Positions 8,439 to 16,370 of a stretch of DNA of 64,000 nucleotides are shown here, piece by piece (the first letter of the stretch is position 1; the number at the start of each line of letters is the position of its first letter). The stretch comes from an uncultured Campylobacter sp. Lineage in GTDB: Bacteria; Campylobacterota; Campylobacteria; Campylobacterales; Campylobacteraceae. A model generated the notes under the pieces. That model did not search any database. It was not told the DNA's origin and was given only the letters and a program-made list of their open reading frames with translations. The stretch spans positions 14,689-78,688 of the forward strand of contig NZ_CALHVN010000012.1 in the NCBI RefSeq assembly GCF_938039245.1, in the 5' to 3' direction. A program made the translations under genes and the position numbers.

Positions 8439-9371
8439 ATGAATCCTACTTTTACTAATTATAGTGAGCCGGAGTTTGAAGTAATTACTGATGAGTGTTT
8501 GTCTTGTAATGGAGATATTATAGATAAACACTATTTTTTAATAATAGCAAATGATTATGAAAGCTATAGATGGAGATACGATAAATTCATTGATTTTTTA
8601 CTTGATTATATTTCGGATAATGCTCTTAGCGCAAGGGAAAGAGAAGCTTGCATTAATAAACCTCGCAGCATGCTTAGACAATCAGTTAGAAATCTAAGAA
8701 CTGTTCAAAAAAATCAACAAGACGAAATAGATGAAAAAGGTGGTGAAATTGGTGAAATTTTATTATACGGCATAATGAAAAAATACTATAACGCTCTTCC
8801 GGTTGTTCCAAAGATTTTTTATAAACAGAATAAAAATGATTATGCAAAAGGCGCCGATAGTGTGCATATTGTAATTGAAGATAACGACAAATTTAGTCTA
8901 TGGCTCGGAGAATCTAAATTTTACAAGAATATAGATGACGCGATAAGCAATGCTGTTAAATCAGTAAACAATGGATTACAAGACGATAAACTAAAGAAAG
9001 AAAAAAGTATAATTACAAATATAAGCGATTTGGATGAGTTATTAAAAGATAATACAAATTTACTAAAACAAATTAAGACCAAGCTTAATGACAATAGATC
9101 ACTGGATGAATTAAAACCATTTTTGCATATTCCAATATTTTTGTTATATGAGTGTAGCTTAACTAAACAAAATAAGGAATTTAATAAGGAGTATCAGGAC
9201 AAGATAATTGAAAATACCAAAAAAGATACTAAAGAAATATATAAGCGCCTAAAAGATGATCTAAAAAATATATCATATATTGATAGAATATATTTCCATA
9301 TAATATTTTTTCCAATCCCAGATAAAAATAAGATAATAGAAGATGTAAATAAATCTATGGAAGGTTTTTAA
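8439..9371 (+). CDS. hamA: Hachiman anti-phage effector HamA (DUF1837-type nuclease)
   Basis: HamA is the DUF1837 effector of Hachiman and has a PD-(D/E)XK-like nuclease fold. Candidate catalytic residues are E106 in GGEIGEILLYG, D140 in KGAD and E158-x-K160 in LWLGESKFY. The spacing and the GAD...GESKFY pattern are typical of the family. I chose ATG 8439 (310 residues); the earlier GTG at 8415 lies within nrdA. Base composition turns sharply AT-rich at the nrdA stop and stays so to about 11440, showing transfer. Its stop overlaps the hamB start (TAATG). There is no strong ribosome site, so translation may depend on nrdA. Confidence 0.85.
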   Translation: MNPTFTNYSEPEFEVITDECLSCNGDIIDKHYFLIIANDYESYRWRYDKFIDFLLDYISDNALSAREREACINKPRSMLRQSVRNLRTVQKNQQDEIDEKGGEIGEILLYGIMKKYYNALPVVPKIFYKQNKNDYAKGADSVHIVIEDNDKFSLWLGESKFYKNIDDAISNAVKSVNNGLQDDKLKKEKSIITNISDLDELLKDNTNLLKQIKTKLNDNRSLDELKPFLHIPIFLLYECSLTKQNKEFNKEYQDKIIENTKKDTKEIYKRLKDDLKNISYIDRIYFHIIFFPIPDKNKIIEDVNKSMEGF

Positions 9372-11428
9372 TGACTGAAGAAAATATTTTTGACAGGTGT
9401 GCTAGAATATTTCAAATAAATAATGAAACAGAACAAAGAAATGAGACTATTAAATTACTCAATGAAATAGACCAAAGCCAATATATGCCAATCGTAAATC
9501 ACTTAATAAGAGAGGTGGGGCTTTATCCATATATGCAATATGATAATTGTAAATGGTTTGATAAAATCTTAATAAATAGTTTCACAATAAATATAGGAGA
9601 AAAAGAACCTGTTACTCTACACTTAAAACAATCAGAAATTTTAAAACAACTCATAGAAGGTAACGATTTGATACTAAGCGCACCAACTAGTTTTGGCAAA
9701 AGCTTTATAATCGATGCACTAATAAATTTAAAAAAACCAGATAATGTTTTAATCATAGTTCCGACCATTTCACTTATGGATGAGACAAGGAGAAGACTTA
9801 ACAAATTTAGTAAACAATACAATATTATCACAACATCAAACGCAGATATTAAAGATAAAAATATTTTTATATTTCCACAAGAAAGAGCTATCGGATATAT
9901 CGATAAAATTAAGGAAATCGGATTAGATTTATTTATAGTCGATGAGTTTTATAAGATTTTATCTAATGACAATAGAGCATTAACTCTAAAAATAGCTATA
10001 TCAAAGCTATCAAAAATTTCTAAACAAAAGTACTATTTATGTCCAAATATAAGCAAAATAAATCTTTCACTATTTGGAATTAACAGAATGAAATATGTAA
10101 AATTAGATTTCAATACTGTGTTTTTAAATATAACAAAGGAAATATGCAAAAGTAAAAAAAATAAGAATAATCAAGTATTAAATATTATCAACAATAATAA
10201 AAATAAACAAAACTTGATTTATGTAAATCAGCCGAGTACAGCAGATAAAATAGCAACATTTTTATCAAGTGGTTTCAAAAAGAGCGATTCTGAAATTCTG
10301 CAAAACTATAAGGAATGGTTGACCAAAAATTATTTTAAGGATTGGCCTTTGGCCGATAGTGTATCAAAGGGCATTTGTATACACTATGGAAAAATACATA
10401 GAACAATTACTCAAATGAATGTTAAATTATTTAATGAAAATCAAATATTCACTACAATATGTACCTCATCCTTAATAGAAGGTGTAAACACAAGTGCTGA
10501 AAATTTAATAATTTATAGCAACAAGATTGATCGAAAAGATCCATTTGATAACTTTACTTATAAAAATATTATTGGTAGAAGTGGTAGAATGTTTAAATAC
10601 TTTATCGGCAATGTATATATTTTAGAAGATACACCAAAAGAAGAAGAAAAGAATTTAGAATTATCTCCAATTGTCGACGATATCTTTAAAATGGATGAAG
10701 AGTTACAAATTACGGAAGAGTTAAAGACCAAAGCAAATAAAATTAAAGATGAAATTTATAATTGTGTAAAGGACAAAAATAAAGTAGACTTAATATTAAA
10801 ACTTATTAAATCTGGAAAAATAAACTCAAATATGGATGATATTATTGATATTTTAAATAAGTTAATTCATTTGGATCCCAATGCTTTTAAGTATTTACGA
10901 ACTAATGATATATCACGATGGAGCGCTTTTAAACATTTTATGGGTAAGAAACACTATGTCAATTTTGAACATATCAAAATTATAATACAAAGCTGGAAAA
11001 AGACAATACCCGAGCTTATAAGGGAGCTTAAGATTGACAATATTTCAAAATATTTTGAACTAGAAAATAAAGTAACATATGAGTTATCGTCATATTTCTC
11101 TGATATTAATGAACTACAAAAAATTATATTTAGTGAGCAAAATATTGATATTTCAGATTTTGTAAATAGACTTTCCAGTCTTTTTATGCCGGCAAAAGTT
11201 TTGCAACTAGAAGAATATGGATTACCAAGAATGATTTCCAAAAAAATTAGTAACCTTAAATTGCTACCTATTGATAATAATGAAATCACAATAACCGAAC
11301 TTTTAGACCATTTTAGATATACTGGTAAGGAAAAATTAACAAACAAACTAATAGAAGCTAAGTTATTAGAACCTTTCGATCAAAACTTCATAGATTATTT
11401 TTATGATGGTATTATGATTATGCAATAG
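9371..11428 (+). CDS. hamB: Hachiman anti-phage helicase HamB
   Basis: This is a superfamily 2 helicase. Walker A is APTSFGKS at about residues 104-111, motif II is DEFY at 191-194 in place of DExH, and motif VI is IIGRSGRMFKYFIG near 395-410. The helical C-terminal half matches the Ski2-like build of HamB. In Hachiman the helicase holds HamA inactive and senses foreign or damaged DNA. Its 685 residues are at the small end for HamB, but no break is seen. Codon use is AT-rich like hamA. No integrase, insertion sequence or att site is visible beside the pair. Confidence 0.85.
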   Translation: MTEENIFDRCARIFQINNETEQRNETIKLLNEIDQSQYMPIVNHLIREVGLYPYMQYDNCKWFDKILINSFTINIGEKEPVTLHLKQSEILKQLIEGNDLILSAPTSFGKSFIIDALINLKKPDNVLIIVPTISLMDETRRRLNKFSKQYNIITTSNADIKDKNIFIFPQERAIGYIDKIKEIGLDLFIVDEFYKILSNDNRALTLKIAISKLSKISKQKYYLCPNISKINLSLFGINRMKYVKLDFNTVFLNITKEICKSKKNKNNQVLNIINNNKNKQNLIYVNQPSTADKIATFLSSGFKKSDSEILQNYKEWLTKNYFKDWPLADSVSKGICIHYGKIHRTITQMNVKLFNENQIFTTICTSSLIEGVNTSAENLIIYSNKIDRKDPFDNFTYKNIIGRSGRMFKYFIGNVYILEDTPKEEEKNLELSPIVDDIFKMDEELQITEELKTKANKIKDEIYNCVKDKNKVDLILKLIKSGKINSNMDDIIDILNKLIHLDPNAFKYLRTNDISRWSAFKHFMGKKHYVNFEHIKIIIQSWKKTIPELIRELKIDNISKYFELENKVTYELSSYFSDINELQKIIFSEQNIDISDFVNRLSSLFMPAKVLQLEEYGLPRMISKKISNLKLLPIDNNEITITELLDHFRYTGKEKLTNKLIEAKLLEPFDQNFIDYFYDGIMIMQ

Positions 11429-11526
11429 AGGTTAAAATTTGAGATAAAATCCATTACTTTCTAAGTAAAATTTAAATTCAAGTCCAGGGTTTTACTGTTT
11501 TTAAAATATAAATTTTATAGATTTAC

Positions 11527-11547
11527 AAAAAGACCGCTCTTGCGGCC
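11527..11547 (-). terminator. Rho-independent terminator of tpx
   Basis: On the minus strand a GGCCGC/GCGGTC stem with an AAGA loop is followed by five T. It lies 16 bp after the tpx stop. It also faces the end of hamB, but on the plus strand it has only a weak T-run. Confidence 0.75.
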
Positions 11548-11562
11548 TTTAAATTTCGCGGC

Positions 11563-12087
11563 TTACATACAACCGCAACCGCAACCTCCGCTTGATTTTA
11601 TCGCGTCAAACACCGCGTCGTAGTTTGGTTCGTCCGTGATCTCGGGAACGATTTGTTTGTGGATGATGACGCCGTCTTTGATGACGAAAACGGCTCTGGC
11701 TAAAAGCCCGGCAAGCGGCCCTTCGCCGATGATTATGCCGTATTTTTCGCCAAATTCTCTAGCTCTAAAGTCGCTGCCGACTTTTAGGTTTTTGATCCCC
11801 TCCGTAGAGCAAAATCTACCCATCGCAAACGGCAAATCCATCGAAATCACGCTTAGCTTGATCGCCTGTTTCGCGGCCATTTTTTCGTTAAATTTACGCG
11901 TTTCCGTCGCACAAACGCCCGTATCTAGCGACGGAACGGCCACTAGTATCTCGATGCCGTTGTTGCCGCCGACTTTAAACCCGCCTAGATCCTGCCCGAC
12001 TAGCGTGACTTCTGGCGCATATGAACCCACGAATACCTCTTCGCCTTTTAGCGCGACGTCTGCGCCGTGAAATTTGACTTTTGTCAT
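11563..12087 (-). CDS. tpx: Thiol peroxidase Tpx with a cysteine-rich tail
   Basis: Tpx is an atypical 2-Cys peroxiredoxin that reduces lipid and other hydroperoxides using thioredoxin. The peroxidatic cysteine is in SLDTGVCATET (about residue 59) and the resolving cysteine is in RFCSTEG (about residue 93). I take the ATG at 12087 after AAGGAAAA; the frame runs upstream to 12132 but lacks homology there. The length is 174 residues. The C-terminus ends GGCGCGCM, three extra cysteines in a glycine setting, which ordinary Tpx lacks. That tail could bind a metal or act as a thiol relay. Confidence 0.92.
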   Translation of the reverse strand: MTKVKFHGADVALKGEEVFVGSYAPEVTLVGQDLGGFKVGGNNGIEILVAVPSLDTGVCATETRKFNEKMAAKQAIKLSVISMDLPFAMGRFCSTEGIKNLKVGSDFRAREFGEKYGIIIGEGPLAGLLARAVFVIKDGVIIHKQIVPEITDEPNYDAVFDAIKSSGGCGCGCM

Positions 12088-12199
12088 GTTTTTCCTTTGT
12101 TTTAAATTTAATCGTAACGCAGATATTACCATACTTTTAACAACGGCTGAAAAACAAAAAATCGCGTAAAATTTAAGACGGCAGTTATCTATAAAGTGC

Positions 12200-12205
12200 T
12201 ATACT
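12200..12205 (+). promoter_or_regulatory. -10 box for the NrdD-like stub and activase
   Basis: TATACT lies 30 bp before the ATG of the 52-residue gene. It is followed by a strong AAGGAG ribosome site at 12223-12228. The divergent tpx promoter must lie in the same 150-bp gap. Confidence 0.45.
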
Positions 12206-12234
12206 ATTTGACATCAATTATCAAGGAGTGACAA

Positions 12235-12393
12235 ATGAGCGACAAAGAAATCCTAGCTTCGCTTGAAGCAAAACGCACGAAATGCGTCATTTACACCCGC
12301 GTAATGGGCTACCACCGCCCTGTAGAGAGCTTTAACCTCGGTAAAAAAGGCGAGCACAAAGAGCGCGTCAAATTTTGCGAACGCAAAGCCTAA
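12235..12393 (+). CDS. 52-residue stand-alone glycyl-radical motif protein (NrdD C-terminus-like)
   Basis: The peptide contains YTRVMGYHRPVESFN followed by LGKKGEHKERVKF, which matches the end of anaerobic ribonucleotide reductase NrdD. There the glycine of RVxGY carries the stable radical; here it would be G25. Cysteines are at 17 and 48, and the four-cysteine zinc site of full NrdD is absent. It has its own ribosome site (AAGGAG) and promoter-like sequence. The NrdG-like activase begins 18 bp after the stop. No catalytic NrdD domain is present. It may be a radical-carrying subunit, comparable in idea to GrcA/YfiD, or a remnant. Confidence 0.8.
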   Translation: MSDKEILASLEAKRTKCVIYTRVMGYHRPVESFNLGKKGEHKERVKFCERKA

Positions 12394-12411
12394 CCTAACC
12401 GCGAGTAAAAC

Positions 12412-13098
12412 GTGAAAGATGCTGATTTTCCGCTTTACTCGCTCACTCCATTTACGACCCTAGACTACCCCGACAAAACGGCCTGTATAGCGTGGTTTGC
12501 AGGCTGCAACATGCGCTGTGCCTACTGCTACAACGTCCCTATCGTCACGGGCGAAGGACAGATCAGCCGCGCCGAGTTTATCAAATTTTTAGACAAGCGC
12601 AAAGGTAAGCTTAGCGGCGTGGTTTTTAGCGGCGGCGAATGCACGCTTAGCCCGGCGTTTTTGCCGCTAGCTCGTGAAGTAAAGCCGCGCGGCTTTTCGC
12701 TCAAAGTTGATACTAACGGCTCAAATTTGACCGCGATTGGGCAGGCTATCTCGCTAAATTTAATCGACTATATCGCGCTTGATTTTAAAGCGACGAAGGA
12801 AAAATTTCTCAAGGTTGCGGGCTCAAATTTGTATAAAAATTTCTTGCAAACGCTTGAGTTTTTGTTGCAAACCGGCTTTAAATTTGAGGTTAGAACGACG
12901 GTGCATGCGGACTTGCTAGACGAGGCCGATATCTCTGCTATGAGCGGGATTTTGTACGAGCACGGATACAGAGGCGTTTATTACCTGCAAAATTTCCTAG
13001 ACACGGGTGAAAATTTCGGAAATTTGACGCAGGAAAAGGCTAAATTTGATCCAAATTTGATACGCTCGAATTTAGAAATAGGGCTTAGAAATTTTTAG
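12412..13098 (+). CDS. nrdG: NrdG-like radical-SAM glycyl-radical activating enzyme
   Basis: The radical-SAM cluster motif CNMRCAYC is at residues 32-39, with VVFSGGECTL and VDTNGSN downstream as in anaerobic ribonucleotide reductase activases. These enzymes abstract hydrogen from the radical glycine of NrdD. The start is GTG at 12412, without a strong ribosome site, so it is probably coupled to the preceding 52-residue gene. At 228 residues it is longer than classical NrdG (about 155) and closer to the NrdG2 type. Its substrate may be the neighbouring stub or an NrdD encoded elsewhere. Confidence 0.85.
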   Translation: MKDADFPLYSLTPFTTLDYPDKTACIAWFAGCNMRCAYCYNVPIVTGEGQISRAEFIKFLDKRKGKLSGVVFSGGECTLSPAFLPLAREVKPRGFSLKVDTNGSNLTAIGQAISLNLIDYIALDFKATKEKFLKVAGSNLYKNFLQTLEFLLQTGFKFEVRTTVHADLLDEADISAMSGILYEHGYRGVYYLQNFLDTGENFGNLTQEKAKFDPNLIRSNLEIGLRNF

Positions 13099-13137
13099 TA
13101 AATTTAGTCAAATTTGACTTGCAAAAACGGTAAATTT

Positions 13138-13820
13138 TTATTTCCAGTTGTGATATTTACTGATTTTAATAAACATCACGATCTTTTTTAGCTCGGGCAC
13201 GTCGCTTAGAGCCTGTACTTTTACGCTATACTCGCCTTTTTTAAGCTCTGCTCGGAGCAAAACTTTATCGTGCGTAAAGCCTCCGTTTGGAGCGCTGTAC
13301 CATGAAGTCGCGCCGTATTTTGACAGATCAAAGGTCTCGGTTAGGGCGCTTAAATTTTGTTTTAGCTCGTTCACCTCGCCGCCTTTTATGTAGTTTATTT
13401 TGCGGTTTTGTAGAGATTTGAGCATAACTTTTAGCAATATTTTTTCGCCCGTACAGGCCACTTTTTCCTCTTCGCTCGTGCCCATGGGCTTCAGGGACGC
13501 CTTGCGTCGTATAACCGTAGTAGCCGGCTAGCTTAGCGGCTGTAGACTTCTCGCAAAATCACTTCGTAAACTCGTCGCTGCCGTATCCCGGGAAGGCCTC
13601 CTCGCTGAGCTTTTCTTCCTCTTTTTGCTTTTGCGGATCTTGCGCGTAGATGAAACTTATCTCGTAGATACCTGCTTTTTTGACGGTAAATTTATATCGG
13701 TCGCGCTGCCGGCCTCAGGCATGCCAACCCTTTGTAAACGCCGTCATCAAGCGTATCACCTCCCAAAAACCAGATCCATAATAAAAAAACACCACTAAAA
13801 AGCAGCAAAAATAAGCAAAA
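13138..13820 (-). pseudogene. Decayed gene for an exported or membrane-anchored hypothetical protein
   Basis: On the minus strand successive frames give one protein-like sequence. First comes a hydrophobic N-terminus (LFLLLFSGVFLLWIWFLGG) at about 13820-13740, then RYKFTVKKAGIYEISFIYAQ ending at an in-frame TGA near 13563. The open C-terminal frame follows from about 13460 to 13138 (SKYGATSWYSAPNGGF, YSVKVQALSDVPELKKI). At least two frameshifts and one stop separate the parts. The beta-rich C-terminus recalls DUF5625-type lipoproteins, tentatively. The open 115-residue frame ending at 13138 is only the tail of this gene. Confidence 0.65.
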
Positions 13821-13840
13821 TTTAATTCAAATTTGACGTT

Positions 13841-14275
13841 TTATCTGTTTGGCGCGTAGGTTTTTACCTCGTATAGCAAGAAATCATACACGCGCTGCTG
13901 CACGAGACCTTCGTATTCGTCGGCGTCGATGAGCCTGCGTAGGTGCTCGAAGTCAATCTTTAGCGCGTAGTTTTTGTTCGCTCTGATAGCCTGATCAATC
14001 GCTAAGAGCAAGCTATCAAGCGTCATCGGGTCTTTGCGTTTGATACGGGAGACATACTCTCTGGTGGTTTCGATAAGTACGCGTTTGCGGTTCTCGTCGC
14101 TACCGTAAATTTCGCTCGAGATATCGTATAAATTTGCAAAATCGTCCTCTTCGGGATTGAGTTTGGCCGAGATGATAGCCGCAAAGATCTTCGCGCGAAA
14201 CTCCAGCGAGCGGTGGTGATAGACCAAAAACTCCCTAAACAACGACAAAAATTTACATTTTATATCAAATCCCAT
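13841..14275 (-). CDS. Conserved hypothetical protein, 144 residues
   Basis: This is a soluble, helical protein with many charged residues and no signal or membrane segment. I do not recognise a named family. Segments such as EFLVYHHRSLEFRAKIFAAIISA and VQQRVYDFLLYEVKTYAPNR look conserved in style. It is read away from the SRP RNA gene. A TerB-like helical fold is possible but unproven. Confidence 0.65.
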   Translation of the reverse strand: MGFDIKCKFLSLFREFLVYHHRSLEFRAKIFAAIISAKLNPEEDDFANLYDISSEIYGSDENRKRVLIETTREYVSRIKRKDPMTLDSLLLAIDQAIRANKNYALKIDFEHLRRLIDADEYEGLVQQRVYDFLLYEVKTYAPNR

Positions 14276-14323
14276 GTTGCCGCCTAAAATATATTTAAGT
14301 AAAATTTGAGTAAAATCGCTCTT

Positions 14324-14427
14324 GCCCTTTCTTAGACCTGTGCAATGTCTCTTCTAGGCACCGCTTCAGGGTGGGAACACAGCAGAGCACTTAGGCTAGG
14401 CGTGTGCCGCAGTCATCTGAGAGAGGG
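14324..14427 (+). ncRNA. ffs: Small SRP RNA (4.5S type)
   Basis: The terminal arms CCCTTTCTTAG (14325) and CTGAGAGAGGG (14417) pair fully with two wobbles. The core CAGGGTGGGAACACAGCAG at about 14371-14389 matches the domain IV region bound by Ffh: a GNRA-type loop flanked by the conserved CAGG and AGCAG sides. GTGTGCCGC follows, as in bacterial SRP RNAs. A -10-like TAAAAT is at 14311, and a run of five T follows directly (14428-14432), giving a terminator that overlaps the stop codon of the convergent HD-domain gene. Length is about 104 nt. Confidence 0.88.
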
Positions 14428-14430
14428 TTT

Positions 14431-15660
14431 TTAAACCTGTAAAAGCGAAAAATGCTCCTTAAAATCATCGCAAACTTTTAAAAAATTCACTCCGTCCAAG
14501 CTCTGATTTTTCTGAAAGAATTTATCCATATTATTAAAGCCTTCGGTTAGTTCGTTTGACTTCACACCGTAGCTGATCGAGATCCCCGCTTCGAAAAACG
14601 CCGCGAGTTTATCGCAAATTTTAAGCGCTTTGCCGTCGATGGCGTTAAATTTATCCTCGTTTACATTCTCCATCGTACCCTCGTGATGTAGAGGCTTTTT
14701 CTCACAAATTCTATTTTCAAACTCGTTTTTGATAAATTTGCCGCCTTCCATACGGATACCGAGGATATAGCTAAACTCGTCTCTAAAATTTTCAGGCACG
14801 AAAGGCAAAATTTTCTCGTCTATCAGGCGCATTTCGTATTCGCTGATTATCTCGTTTAGTCCTTCGATACCGTATTTTACGGGGCTAATGATATCGCGCG
14901 TTAGCGACTCTGGCAGATCGTGAAAGAGTGCGCAAAAGAAGTTATTTTCTAGTCTCGTTTTGCAGGCCTTAACCTCAAGCGAGTAAAAATAACTCAAAAT
15001 CGCCACGACCAACATGTGGCCTAGAACCGCCGTTTCAGGGATGCGCGGCGTCTGCGCCCAGCGCTTTTGAAAGCGCAGTCTACCGGCTAGATCGACTAGC
15101 TTGGCCAGCTTTTGATTCATCACGATTTTGCGCACGCCTATTAACTCGTAATAATCCTCCAGCTCCTCCTCCACGCGCGCTTTTAGCTCGTCTATGTCAC
15201 TTAAAAATTTGCTCGTTTGATAAACGATCGAAAACTCCCAGCGCGTCGCGAGATAGCTAGCGGCCTTTAGGATCAGGCGCTCTTTGGCGTGAGCTTTATC
15301 TTTGTGCGTGAGATAGCGGCGCATACGATCTAAAAATTTACCGCCTTCGACGTCCTTTACGAGCCCTTCTAGTATCCCAAGTACCCAGGCGTTTATCTGC
15401 TCGTTTTTGGTTTTTTGCATCTGATGAAACACGTCCGGGCGTATATCCGTGACCACGACGCGCGCGAGAAACTCGAAAATACCCGCCTCTATGATGTAGT
15501 TCATATCGGCATTATGCTCGAGTTTTGCGATGAAATACGCGATGATAAATTTATGCGCCTGCTTATCAAGCTCGACTAAATTCGTCATCTTCGGATAGTC
15601 GTTCCAGCGCGAGATAGACGCGGCTTTAAAGATGTGTTCGATTAGCTGCGCGCTTATCAT
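14431..15660 (-). CDS. HD-domain phosphohydrolase
   Basis: The 409-residue protein carries an HD-type metal site: GHMLVVAIL (first histidine) and ALFHDLPESLTRDI (HD pair) at about residues 220-260, resembling YfbR-like nucleotidases. Two further histidines occur in KPLHHEGTME. The N-terminal part, with LARVVVTDIRPDVFHQM and EFSIVYQTSKF, resembles an earlier helical domain of the same superfamily. The substrate is unknown, probably a nucleotide. The start overlaps the end of queF by 4 bp, so the two are co-translated. Confidence 0.85.
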   Translation of the reverse strand: MISAQLIEHIFKAASISRWNDYPKMTNLVELDKQAHKFIIAYFIAKLEHNADMNYIIEAGIFEFLARVVVTDIRPDVFHQMQKTKNEQINAWVLGILEGLVKDVEGGKFLDRMRRYLTHKDKAHAKERLILKAASYLATRWEFSIVYQTSKFLSDIDELKARVEEELEDYYELIGVRKIVMNQKLAKLVDLAGRLRFQKRWAQTPRIPETAVLGHMLVVAILSYFYSLEVKACKTRLENNFFCALFHDLPESLTRDIISPVKYGIEGLNEIISEYEMRLIDEKILPFVPENFRDEFSYILGIRMEGGKFIKNEFENRICEKKPLHHEGTMENVNEDKFNAIDGKALKICDKLAAFFEAGISISYGVKSNELTEGFNNMDKFFQKNQSLDGVNFLKVCDDFKEHFSLLQV

Positions 15661-16361
15661 TTATCGTCCGATTTTTTCACGACGCGAGCACGCTTTTCGC
15701 CGGCAAATTCAGGCTTTTTAAAGCCCTCTTTATTGCCCGTTCTTCGCGGTTTGTCGTCAAATTTATCTTTGCTCGCGCGAGGTTTTTTATCGCCGGTTTT
15801 TACGTCTCTTTTACCAGTTCCGAAACTCTTACCACGAGAGCCGTCTTTGCTAAATTTAGACTCGCGTGCTCCGTAACCGCCTATACCAAAACTTCGATCG
15901 CCATCTCGCGTAAATTTCTCAAATTTTGGTGCTTCAAAGCTTTGTTCTTGCGTTTTTTTGATTATCTCGTCCGAGCAAATTTCGATTACGGTATGGACGT
16001 TGCCGCGCGGATTAAAGTCGCCTGTGATCTTCATCCATTTTGGCGCTAGCTTTCGCTCTAAAACGCCGTAAATTTCGTTTATGCTATCTTCGTGACTGAT
16101 GTTACGCGTCATAAAACTGTTGATGTAGAGTTTGATTGCTTTTAACTCGACCACGAATTTAGCCGGCACGTATTCAAGATAAATCGTCGCAAAATCAGGA
16201 TACCCCGAGCGCGGACATAAGCAACAAAACTCCGGCAGAGTGATTTTTATCTTATAGTCGCGTTCGTGCTTGTTTTCCCAGATTTCCAGGTCTTTTTCTA
16301 CGTCAAATTCGCTTATTATTTTCTCGCCGTATTTTGGCTCTACGACCTCGTTTTCTTGCAT
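15657..16361 (-). CDS. queF: QueF preQ0 reductase with a 100-residue basic tail
   Basis: QueF reduces 7-cyano-7-deazaguanine to preQ1 with NADPH in queuosine synthesis. The type I core spans residues 1-132, with FCCLCPRSGYPDFATIY (catalytic cysteine C49, aspartate after PxSGxP) and the substrate loop around GDFNPRGNVHT. After residue 135 comes a disordered tail rich in lysine, arginine, glycine and aspartate, with repeats of the SFGxG, DKKPRASK and DKPRRTG kind. Ordinary QueF ends near residue 130-165, so the tail nearly doubles the protein and looks RNA- or nucleic-acid-binding. Confidence 0.93.
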   Translation of the reverse strand: MQENEVVEPKYGEKIISEFDVEKDLEIWENKHERDYKIKITLPEFCCLCPRSGYPDFATIYLEYVPAKFVVELKAIKLYINSFMTRNISHEDSINEIYGVLERKLAPKWMKITGDFNPRGNVHTVIEICSDEIIKKTQEQSFEAPKFEKFTRDGDRSFGIGGYGARESKFSKDGSRGKSFGTGKRDVKTGDKKPRASKDKFDDKPRRTGNKEGFKKPEFAGEKRARVVKKSDDK

Positions 16362-16370
16362 TTTTTTCCT

